Positions 47,846 to 59,255 of a stretch of 64,000 nucleotides of DNA are shown piece after piece. The position numbers and the translations under genes are program-made. The notes below the pieces were generated by a model, which was not told the DNA's origin, made no database searches, and saw nothing but the letters and a program-made list of their open reading frames with translations. The stretch spans positions 3,906,001 through 3,970,000 of the forward strand of contig JAHWDD010000005.1 in NCBI GenBank assembly GCA_023897205.1. The letters run 5' to 3'. This DNA comes from Exophiala sp. HKRS030 (lineage: Eukaryota > Ascomycota > Eurotiomycetes > Chaetothyriales > Herpotrichiellaceae). Positions within the stretch are counted from its first letter, which is position 1, and the number at the start of each line of letters is the position of its first letter.

Positions 47846-50800
47846 ATGTCAGCAAGCATGAGAGAATCTGACCTTCTTCACGATGCAATGACTACCTTCA
47901 CTATCTCATGGCCAACAACCCTCAGCCTGATCCTCGCTACTGCCATCTTATATTGCAGGAAGGAAAAGGTCATCAAATTCGTTCTCAAGACTTACCGTGT
48001 CATTTCACAGGCTCGCCAAGGGCATCATGAGAATCGCATCAAAATCCTTCATGCGCCTGACGACGCTGACATAGAGTGATGACTCCCACACAGCTCGTGC
48101 GCTGAGAGAAAATGCTGATGGATATGAATCAACAGTATCATTGCGGTACCAGGCCTTGGAGCCCATCCTATTCATACTTGGAGTACACAATGCCGGACCG
48201 TCTTGGGATCAGGTGAAACTGTACCTCGCCAAATCACGCGCGTCAACTGGCTGCAAGATGCGAATTATCTAAGATCAACCTTTCCTCGTGCCAGGATTAT
48301 GGTATTCTGTTACAACGCGGGTTGGTTCTATCACGCTCCAGTTGCAACATTGAAGCAGAGAGCAGCGAAGCTCCTCCGAGAGCTCCACAGAAACCGGTCA
48401 GGTCAAGCTGTATGTTCAAAATCGCTCCAAGCCTGCTGAGGATTGCTCATCGTTCATCAGGCGTCAAGGTCTCTTATATTTATCGGGCATAGCCTCGGTG
48501 GTGTGTTGCTCAAACAGGTGATGACAATCTATCTCGCGGACACTATGACCGCTAATATTGACAGGCTTTGTGCACGGCATCGCTCACTCCAAAGCACCGT
48601 AACCTCCTCGACCACACCTTGGGTTGCCTATTCCTCGGCACTCCGCATTTAGGCTCGCGTGCAGCCTCTTTGGCCTCCAAATTTGTGGGTGCACTCACCG
48701 TGATCCCCCTTCTTGGTTCCAAGGCCACTCTCCTTAAGACGTTGTGCAGCCATAGCACTGAGTTGTCGAGCTTAAGGAACGATTTCTCCCGACTCTTGCT
48801 CTCACTATCCAATAACGGTCATCGCCTGAAGCTTTATTCCATCATTGAAACTCTGGACACATATTTCCTCGGCTTTATTCCTTTAGGGCTGGTAAGTCCC
48901 TGCACAGCTTACTCCATAACTGCTTGCCAACTCTACAGGTTGTTGATAGAGATTCTGGCACAATTGAGTCTGGATATGATCCCATCGAAGTCGATACGGA
49001 TCACAAAGGTCTGAACAAGTGCTGCAGTACTAACGAGGAACTCTACGTTGAGATCGTGGATATCATCAGGGACATTGTTGGTGGTGGTAAGCATTCTTTG
49101 AAAATTGTGGTTCGTTGCGCTTGCTTCTGACATTCACAGACACTGAGGGAGAGGAAATTGGCATGTGATGAGGCAAACATACAAGTCTTTCTAAGAAATA
49201 GCTAATTCTTTACAGAGTGCCTGAAAGCCTTCGCCTCCGTCGCCAGTAACCTCAGACAACAAGATCCACGCATCCACGAGGCTGTGTTATTGACTGGGAC
49301 GGAGGTCCGCTCGCAGCCCGCCTATCTTGAATGGCAGGCCTCAGATACTTCTGATGTGCTCTGGATCGTGGGCAAAATGGGTACTGGAAAATCGACACTA
49401 TTGAAACGAGAGCTTCATGAGTCGCAGAAAGCCAATCAGCAGCCAACTCTGCAGGATATGTTAAATGATCCATTGAACCTGGTTGAACCGAACTCTAGTC
49501 CTTCAGAACGATCTATTGTTGTAAGCTATTTCTATAGCTTTAGCAGGCATGAGGTTCAGGCACAGGCTATGCTACAATCCTTGATTTTCCAACTCCTCTA
49601 TCAAGAGAGACGATTCTTTCCTGCACTACGCAATCGGTGGCGGAAATCCAAGTCCGATCACAACCCCGTTTCGGCGTGGCCTGTCCCTGAGCTTGCGAGC
49701 ATTTTCCTCGCCATGTTGAACTTCCACAGTTTGCAACGGCGTATTGAAATTTTTGTTGATGCGCTGGATGAATCGCACGACAGTCAGTTAGTTCTCGAAA
49801 TTTTGAGAGAGTTACCACAACAAAGCGCGGAACACAAAGTTGTTGTTAAAGTGCTTGCAGCATCCCGTCATAGCCACGGCATGACTCGTTTGCCTGAAAC
49901 CAGACAGATCATCCTGGAGAATCATAATTCAGACGAAATCAGGAAAGTCATTCAGGTCGGCATTTCTAGCATTCACGCCACCCTTCAGGGTAATCGCCGC
50001 AACCAATTTCTAGAGGTCCTCAAGGATTTCGAAGCAATACTAACCCGCAAAGCTCAGAACACTATTCTTTGGGTTTCTTTGACTCTACACTCAATCAAAA
50101 CCGACCTAGACGACGCAAATTGTTCCGTACGAAGAATGATGGAAGCGCTCGAAATCGTTCCAGACGATTTGGAGATGCTCTACAAAACTATTGTGGATAG
50201 ATTCCGAGCCCGGGACCCGATTTTGGCAAAAATCTCCATCGAGGATGTCAAATACCGACTTTTGTGGGCAGCCTATGCCGGTAGAAATTTGACGCTTGCA
50301 GAGTATTTTCACGCGGTCGCTCTACGGACATTCGTGCCACCTCATTCAAGTTCCAACCCCTTTCTCGATAGTGTTCTTGTTCTTAACACTGTAGAGGATG
50401 CCCGCACAGCGCTGAGCCATTGTGGTGGCTTCCTTGACGTCCAAACATGTTTCCCAAGCCTTACCCCAAACCTACTCCCCAAGTTCCATCTTATGGGAGT
50501 CCAGCTGACGCACGGCTCAGTTCTCACATTTCTCCACAAGCCTGTAGCAGAACCTCTACGTCTCATGGAAGTCGCCTCGCGCCTTGAGGTGTTAGACGCC
50601 TGCATTGCCTACCTGGATATTGTACTGCATCCTAGAGAAAGGGTTGCTACCTCACGAGCGGGTTTTGCTGTCCAAGCATCATCAACCTTGAAGTGGGGCC
50701 CTATTGACTACGAGAACTTTGTTGACTATCTGGATATACATCCTCTGCTCTGCTACGTCTGGTCTGAATTAGATGCACATTTTGAAGCAACTATGGAGTC

Positions 50801-53716
50801 CGAGATCCGCTGCCGACTTGACCGCCTACACGACATCTACCATACTATGCCTTGGTGGACTTACGGCTCATTGATGCTGAACGCCTGGATCGTTCACGTG
50901 GTTGGTCGTCACAAATCAGAAAATGCTCTCGGTCTGAAAAAGTCTTCATTTCGAGTGTGGATGGTAGAGATGATGGAAGACGCAGAGCCCTTTGAGGGGA
51001 AAGCTGAAGACATTCGCAACCGACGGGAGCCATTTTGGCGACAGACCATGGAAGCGTCAATCAAAAAGGATTGTTTCGCTTCCTTCAAGACTCTTTGTCA
51101 AATCGGAATTTTGTCTCAATTCAAAAGTCTTGTGTCATTATGTGCCGAATATGCAATTTCGATGAACAATTTCGGAGTTCTGGATTACCTCGGCAGGCTT
51201 CAGAAGGATCAGAAGCTCGGGATTGGCGATACGTTGACGCGCTCATTTCCGGATATGGTAGTAAAGGCATGTGAATTAGGGAACGTCGAGATAGCCAATT
51301 GGCTACTTGATAGTGGTCCGTTCTGGGGTATAAACTTGAAGGTCATAGCAAGCACAGGATCGAGCGCGCTCTTCAACGCTGCGCAGGCTGGTCAATCGAA
51401 AATTGTGGAATCTCTTCTCGAGCATGGGGCAGATGCTGACTCACCGTCCTTGAGTGGCACTTCACCGCTGAAAGCTGCCGCTCAACAAGGTCATCTTGAC
51501 ATCGTTAAGCTCTTGATCAGACACGGTGCGGAACGCGGACCATACTTCGATCTTCCTGTCTCAAAGAGTCAGTCCGAAATCGACCAAAGGGCTGAGATTG
51601 AGAAAGAAATCTGGGTGCGGGATCAAAGGACGTACCCACGATCATTTCGGGCTGTACATGAACCGGTCTTCTTCGTACCACGCAAAAGGTTAAGCTATTT
51701 GTTTGGTCGAGAGTCGATTCTAGAAGAATTACACGATGCAGTGTCGAAGAGCGTCCTTTCAGACAAAGGGACATACTCGGTTGCATTGACGGGCATGGCT
51801 GGTATTGGGTAAGCTATTTTGCTGTTTACAAGTTGGCTCTACTGAAACCCAATTGCAGCAATAGTTCGATCGCCACCGAATTTGCTTATCGGATCCGTTC
51901 ACACGTGGATGTAGTTTTATGGATCAACGCTGAAAGTGCTGACAGCCTATTAGAAAGCCATAGAGAAGCCGCTGGGAACATGGGGCGGTGGGACGGGGAT
52001 CCAAACTTCGGTACAATGCAATATCTACGTTGGTTCTACACAGAATTTGTACCTTTCGACACCCGTGTAGTCGTGATCTGGGATAAGGTTCACGATTTCG
52101 ACTGGGTCCCGGAAGCGATCTTCATCACGAGAAGCGTCAAGAACACGTTCCATGTCGTGATTACCCAATACAAAGACATTGGGAAGATATGTTCTCGAAG
52201 TATCGAGGTCCCACGGCTTACGGTCGACGAGGGTGTGCTCATGCTTTCTCATCAGGCAAAAGTTGTACCTGAGACTCCTAGTCTACGGGATATGGTGGAG
52301 ATCCTGGGAGCTCTTCCTGTCTCTCTCGCGCTAGCAGGAATGTTCTTGAGACGCAATCGAATATCGCCACAGGAATATCTAGATTCGCTACCAGTTACGC
52401 CGACCCAGGGACGAAATTCCGATCCGTTCCCATACCTCAAAACGCTCTTCCAGGCATGGGAAACGTCAATTACACGGCTGAGTGATCGAGTACAAAGACT
52501 TTTGTCCCTCTTGAGCATGTTCGAATTTACAGCAATACCTAATGTCGTCATTCTACGCACGTCGGTGATTATGCCTGGGTATACTTCTGTGGGTGACATC
52601 GAGGACGATCTATCGCAACTCAGTAATATGTCTCTGATACATACAAGTGGTGCTGCAGACAAGGAAGACCGCATGATCGAATTGAATCAGCTTGTCGCAA
52701 GGTTCGTGGTCAACCGGCAGAATGAAGTGAGTATTTTGCAAAACCAAAGGTTGGCCATTCAGACTATGTCTGAACTGCTCGCATTGAACAGAGAGTTCCT
52801 CTGGCGCTGGGCTAATCGACTTATGCCACATGCATTGAAGATCCTTTCCTCTATTGATGTCTTTGAACACACGTCATTCGCCGCATTTCATATCTTAGCA
52901 ATTCAAGTTTCATGGCGGTTCATTGACGCTGGCCAATGGACCAATGCCGATAGATTTGCACAATGGGTTCGGATGGCTCAGAAGGTTGAAGGAAACATAC
53001 AACGTCTACAAGTCATGGAGCTTACGCAGATCGAAGCCGCAATCGCTGAAGGACAATGCCTATTCGAACGAGCTTCACACCTCTTCGGCAGAGCATACCA
53101 TATTGGCATGACTGAGTTGAGGGATCACCGCCCTCAACTTGCAGTTTCCATTATCGGCATGGCCAGAATCTGGACTAGGAGAGGCGATCTCGAAGAAGCC
53201 ACGAAGCGCATTCTCGAGGCAAGGAGCTTATTCGATCATACCCCACCAGAAGACAAGGATCCGACCATGGAAGCAAAAATTCTGTGCACCTGGGCGACCA
53301 TTCTGTCACTACAAGGCCGGAAAATCGAGGCAGAAGTGCAGGTGTGGAAAGCTCTCGACATCGCCGGGGCAGATACTCCAGACGCCCTTGAGCCATACTG
53401 TCTTCTTGCCTCCCTTCTCGCGCAACGAGATGATATTCCCAAGGCTTTGGATCTGGCTCGGCGAGCTCTGGCTCTGGCAGAAGCTCAATCTAATAATCTA
53501 AACTTGGCCACTGCCCTTTATGCGCTCGGCGGAGTTTACTACTATTCCGGCAGATACGAAGAAGCAGCGACCAATACCGAAAGAGCTCTAAAATTGAGGA
53601 AGTCTATCTTCCTCGAATTCCACCCTGATAGGATTGCCAGTGAGGAACTTCTGGCCTCGATAAACGCACGCTTCGTCGAGTCTCGCTCGGATGCAGCGAT
53701 TAAAACTCTGACATGA
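47846..53716 (+). CDS. double-NTPase NLR: hydrolase-NACHT-ankyrin-NB-ARC-TPR
   Basis: Exons inferred: 47846-48409, 48461-48517, 48565-48891, 48939-49086, 49216-51808 and 51859-53716; about 1,850 residues. The N-terminus has a hydrophobic segment (TLSLILATAILY). An alpha/beta-hydrolase of the SesB type follows, with nucleophile GHSLGG, LFLGTPHLGS and catalytic-His VDTDHKGL. NACHT begins about residue 400: Walker A GKMGTGKST, Walker B IFVDALDE. Ankyrin-like repeats (GQSKIVESLLEHGADAD, GHLDIVKLLIRHGAE) lead without a stop into FGRESILEELHDA and GMAGIG, the start of an NB-ARC domain, continuing after a 50 bp intron with a Walker B-like VVVIWDKVHDFD and LGALPVSLALAG. TPR repeats (ALYALGGVYYYSGRYEEAA) end the protein. 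The frame breaks at GGG 48205-48207 and near 48072-48079. The fourth intron (49087-49215) is long and may hide a small exon. Confidence 0.8.
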
Positions 53717-54936
53717 CTAATCTTGGAGTACCATCCGTGGAAGCAGGGCCTTATATAGCCGCACCTGATCTACGACAATGTGATGCCTATCTACAAGATC
53801 TATCCATTTTTGTCGCACACACACGCTCTCTCCCCCTTCAGCCATATTCTTGTTGTGCTTGACATGGTAAACGTTATAGGATAACCTTTATGTCATTGCT
53901 CACCACCTTTCGGTCGTATGCCGATCTTCGATTCCGCACAGGTTTGATGCAGTATCAAGAGAAATCCATGGAACAAACTGTACGACTGACAGATGAATGT
54001 ACGCAGTATGACGAGACATCTTTGCTCATTTTCTTCGCCATGCCACCGATGCTTTGATTTAGTATTGACTGCTCCAATATCTACCTTGTCATGAGTCATG
54101 ATATCTCCCGTCCTCATTGAACCAGATCGTAGACACTGAACATATGCCAAAGAAAATCAACCATATCTTGCTCCCGCCGCCCGTACATGATGCCATACCT
54201 TCGTGAAATCCATCCGTCTATGAGCTCCAATAACACCCTCTTCCCGTCATATATTCGTGTCTTCATAACATCCTGCTCCAGACTCTTGTTTGTATCCTGG
54301 CCATCACTGGTATCCAACCATAATCTTTCCGCCGTCATCTGGCTGTGGCACTATTCTGGCCGCGCGAATGGCCAGGAACAGCAAAAAGTGCCAGTCTTCA
54401 CAAGCCTGCTCTCGATCTTGACGTATTTGTCTTCGTCATCAAGATCTGCGCACTATGGAATCACTGTGAGATGCGTTCGTCTTGAATGACACAAGGGCAA
54501 TGCCGTACGACGGTATTGTGTCCGCCTCCGATCAGACTTGACACCATGCAGGGCGGAGCGAAAGCCATCGGTCGTCTTCTCGACGATAGCCAGAAGCTTG
54601 AAGAGCGATGACCGTGCCGACCGTACGGGGGTCGACATAACACCTTTCGTGGGCTGAGTCCTGACGCAGAGTTGCAGTGATAAGATAGACATGGTTACGC
54701 AGGCTGGCCCCCGAGACTGGGCTGGATAACGGCCCCATTCAAGCCAACCGGAGGACGGTTCATGGTTGCAGGAAGGATTGCATGTCGCTTGTGGTCGAAA
54801 TTATGCAAAACGGTTTCGAGCCATATTCCATCTGCGAACGCTGCTGCTTGTTGCGATTTCGGGTGGAAGGCTACAATGACCAGAGGGTATTTGTCGCCGA
54901 GTCCTGATGCCATGGTTGTAATCAACTTTGAGAAAC
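53717..54936. other. intergenic between the two tail-to-tail NLR genes
   Basis: The region holds 3' DNA of both NLRs. Two overlapping minus-strand frames at 54532-54925 have coding-like composition but would need a frame change and lack a recognisable product. They may be a decayed gene. No transposon hallmarks were found. Confidence 0.45.
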
Positions 54937-57900
54937 CTATCTCCTCTTCCTCTTCCTCTTCTTCTTGAACAGCTCTTGCATTTGTTTCATCGAAGTCTTC
55001 TCTTTGCTTTGTGGCTCAACAATGATGCCATACTCTCGTCCCAGCTGCTGCCAGTCAATTTTTTCTTCGAGAAGCTCTGGGTACAAAGCTTCCAACTCCT
55101 CTCTTGTTGGTGCTGGAGGTAATTCCTTTGCATCGTTCAGGCTGCGCGCAAAGTCAGCAAGTATTCCACCATGATCCAAGAATCTTTCGGAAATGTATCC
55201 AATGTCTTTTCGCTTCTGTGCCTCAGGAATTCGGTTGTGGAAACACCGTTGTCCCCAACGACTGAGCTGCCCACCAGCTTCCACTAGTTTCAGGATGGTC
55301 TCGAGCTCTAGGTCTACGAAGTATGTGGGACTCTGATTCCTCTCAAAACGGAGACGTGTGTCTAATGGGGTGAGCCCGTGACTATCTAGCGCATTCGGAT
55401 TGGCGCCGTGCTTTAGGAGGACGATTGCCATTTGTCCGGTGCAGACGTGCAGTGGTCGACAAAACCGGTTACTATCAACTTTCAGATGGACATCCGGATT
55501 ACCACCTTGCTGTAATATGCAGTCAAACACCTCCACGGCGGGCGTTGTGGGCGTACGGGAAGCTACATATCTTCTCTCAAGGACTCTGCCAAGTTCCCGG
55601 AGAGCATCGTCACATGCACCCTGCGAATTGAAGTCTAGCCCGTACTTGATCAAGAGCTCTAACATCGCTCGATACGAGGATATCTGGTTCTTCACATGAT
55701 AGAATGACAGGGAGTTGAGCTGGTTCACGCGTCTGCATAAGAACCTCACCAGGGGTGTTCTTGGGTTCGAATCTAGGAGAATGGCTGCTGCAGAAGGCCC
55801 CTTGGCAGCTTCTGATTCCAGAAGGCGCGAAACATATAATTCCAGGTTCGCTGCTACCGCGAAAGACAAGCGAGAGTTGAAGAGCAATCTCGCGCTGCGA
55901 GGTCCTTGTGGAGCGTGTTGATCGTGGAAAAAGGTGTTGGGCACACTGTCTAGAAATCCACCAAAGTGCCGCCCAGTGGTGCGTTCAGCAGCATGGGCAA
56001 AATCCAGCAGCCTTTCGTCGCCGATTTTGAAGGAGTAGAGTAAAGAGTTATGTGCAAATCCATATTTCATCCAAAAGAGATGGCCATTTTCACCACTCAA
56101 AGCTTGGTAATCGCCAGCCAATAGGCGTTGACGAGATCCTGGGCTGCCAGCAAAGTCCTTTGCTGTTTGATGAATGAATTCGAGGGATAGCCCTGAGGGA
56201 TGCGAACTACTTGAAGGAGTCCACCACAGAGATCTTTCAGTCGTATGCTCATTTCATTGTCATCAAGTCCTTCGGCTAGGCTAGTTTCGAGATGGCGCTT
56301 GCAGAAGATAAACGTAGATCCGTTTGCACACTGAGAAGCGAGAAAGATCTCCTTCACCAGGAGAGTGAAATCAGCTCGAAGAGCAAGTTCCAGAATTATG
56401 AACGCCTCTCGTCGGTCTTTTGGTGCAATCCGCTTGATAGAGTGGTCATAGTAGCTTTCAAGGTCTTTGGGGAGTGAGTTCAATTTGGACATGATGGCTT
56501 CAGAAGAAGTATCCGAGAATGTCTCAATATCGTCGAGAACAAGATGAGCCCAGAGGAATACCCCATTCGCGTGTTTTCCAATGAAGGCCACAATTTGATC
56601 TAACAAGTCGGAAGCATTGGAACACGATTGACCGTCGTCCAACCGCAATTTAGGAGATTTCAGAATCTCATGGAGTCGACCGCGACTGTAGGCTCTCATG
56701 TCTTGCTGAGTCCAATCCTGGAGCTTGAACCCCTTACAAGTCCTAAAACGATCCACAAAAACATCCCAAGGTCGACTTGCGAAACAAATCTTGATGTCCA
56801 AACCTTCAGACCGGCTAGATATAGTGGTTACGTTCAGAAGGAGCTCTGCCATGGTTTCAGGAAAGCCATTAAACTCGTCGAGAGCATCCAAGAACAGAAC
56901 AATTTGCTTGTCGAGTTTCGCTTTAGTGGTAACTCTTTCGAAGAGTTCTAGAAGGTCTTCCTCAGTCCAGAGGTCTCTCCTCCTAGAGTCTTTTGACATG
57001 TAATACTCTTGAATCAACAGAGTAACTGGCGGGTTTCCTGAACCAAGCTGGTACAAGATCGAACGAATCAGACCTTCCACTGATTTCTGGAGGTACGAGC
57101 CTCTTGCGTGGAAGAAGAAAAACACGAAATGTTGGCTGGTTTCGGATTTTTGCTTATGCTCCATTTTCCTCAGGTCAGTTCGAAGATATTTCATCAAAGT
57201 ACTCTTGCCTGAGCCGGGCTTGCCTTGTATCCAGTATAATCGCTCGCGACTTGCCAGCCAACTCAAAAGTCCAATCGCGGGCTCCATGAGCCACCTATAG
57301 GACTCTTGATGTGCAAGTGTGATGTGGTCTTCTCGATCTTGAATCTCTGGAAAGAAGAGGCTTTTCAAGCCATCGCCATCAGATATCTGACTAGACGACC
57401 AGACTCCCGTACTATTCGCTCGGCTGCCGTCATGTTGCGCAGACATTCTATTAGGTCGTGCAACAGTCGTGTCCATGGTAGTGGTGGCATCGGCAGGGTG
57501 ATCGTCAAGCTTTGTCACATCGGTGACAATTCGTTTTATTGACAGGTAGTGGGTGTCATCTCTCACAAACTTGACCATGTTTGAGTGGTCACGGTCGATT
57601 GAGAAGATATCACTTCTATTCGTGCAAGCTTGCGTAGCAGATTCTCGAGAAACAAGGACAACTGGGTCTCCGCTCCGAGTCCATATTCCTGGAGCAGTCT
57701 CCTATAGGAAAGCTAAGTTAGCGGCGAAACTTGGTTGCGCATAACTTACTATAACTGTTCTCGTGCGCTCTGTCTCGAAAGCTGACACGAGGCGAATCTC
57801 CTGGAGCTGAGATATCCCAGAAAATGACTCGTTCAAAGATTGCAGGTATCCATTCGTACAGTCATCAGACAAGCACTCAATCAGACTGCGATTCGGCTGC

Positions 57901-58718
57901 CCATTGACCATGGGGAGTAAGGATGACATTTTCATGCCAAGGCTAGGAACACCAAAGAACATCACCATCTTGATCTGGCTCAGCATAAAGTGTTCTGATT
58001 CTCGACTGTCGGCCAGGTCGCAAAGGGCTCTTTTGACAATAATACCGCCCAGGCTATGAGCCAATATCAGAATTGGTTTGGTTGAGGGTAGTGCTTTACC
58101 GATGTCTCTCAGATGATCGATAAAGGAGATTGCAATGTCATCGATGGTTTTAAAGGACTCGCTCTTCAAAAGCTTGGTATCATAGCCATATATCATAACT
58201 CGTATCGACGGGAAGTCATGTGGTAGTTGGTCACGTAGCCACATAAAGCTAGGAGATGACGTGACATTCTGCTCATCTGAATGCTTCCTCCAGGACCCGA
58301 AAGGATGGCTTGCGAGACCTGAAATGGCAATCAAGCTGAACTATTAGCATGAAGCACGGATTTCTGGCGGCCCGTCTTACTCGAAACTGTAGTCTTGTGA
58401 ATCCACTTTGTTAAGAGGTGTAAAGCCCAGGAAGTGGGTGTCGAAAAGCAGCGGGTGCAGTTGGCCAGGAACTCTAACGGAGCATTCTTCATTGATGCCA
58501 AGAGCAATTGACCGAGGAATAGAGCCAGATATCTGCAATGTGGCCGTCTGGCTTGGGTATCTGTTTCGATCGTCCGGTGTTGGCGCGAGGGAGGCTATGC
58601 GAAGCTGTTGGAGTTCGAGTCCAGACACCACGTCACAAAGGAATTGAGCAAGGTTGATTCCAGATACGTTGACGGGTATCCGACGAACACGGTATGTAAG
58701 TGGCTCTTTCGTATTCAT
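54937..58718 (-). CDS. NLR: hydrolase-NACHT-ankyrin (one frame break)
   Basis: Exons 58718-58381, 58335-57750 and 57701-54937 (introns 45 and 48 bp) give about 1,229 residues. The N-terminal 112 residues carry a conserved prelude ending LLFDTHFLGFTPLN. The hydrolase has AISGLASHPFGSW, nucleophile AHSLGG, FFGVPSLGM and IDRDHSNMVKF with the His. NACHT shows Walker A IQGKPGSGKST and Walker B IVLFLDALDEF, with CFASRPWDVF sensor. After the conserved FIHQTAKDF come degenerate ankyrin repeats (LLKHGANPNALDSHGLTPLD) and a C-terminal basic tail KKKRKRKRR that could direct the protein to the nucleus. The frame breaks at CCC 56191-56193 (GGG on the coding strand); one added base joins VVRIPQ to FIHQT. 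Fungal NLRs of this layout act in incompatibility or innate immunity. Confidence 0.85.
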
Positions 58719-59255
58719 GATGCCGTGCCAGCTACTATCGTCAAGTTGTCTGACCAGGAGGCGTTGAAATGCCGTGTCGAGATGATGGTTTTGCCATCAG
58801 GCTGAAGAACGATGCTGGTGCTTCGCTTGCCCGAATGAGGAATAGCCCATGATTCAAGAACCATCCTCAGGCTGCAGGCGTGACTTGTCACTCTTTACCG
58901 CTCGTTTGGAGATCATGCCAAGGCATTGGTCCCATGCGTCTTCAGTTGTGGACTTTTGAAAGACAAGGAATCTCAAAGATCGGGCTGCTCACCATGTGAA
59001 GTCCATGGAATCATATCAATGGACGATTTAAGATTTCTCGGGCGATTCACTCTCCAATGTCTCGATTGATCTATTTTCGGCCGTGTCCGAGACCTTAAAC
59101 TTTATCACAATGCAATTCCATACCCAAGAAGTGTAGCCGTGCGGAATGGCCCCATCATCATCTTTGGTCAAGCCAATTCTCCTCTTCTCCAACCTTTGGC
59201 GACCTCCTTTTAAAGCGAGGACCGTTGAGCAACAAAGATCCAGGTTGGGCCCAAT
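58719..59255. other. intergenic: NLR promoter and LRR-like gene 3' region
   Basis: A short frame from 58608 is a chance ORF. No other feature was found. Confidence 0.5.

Noticed and set aside
54532..54925. Possible small minus-strand gene between the NLRs
   Set aside because: Two frames have coding-like composition, but they would need one base removed, opposite to the other breaks. No family is recognised.
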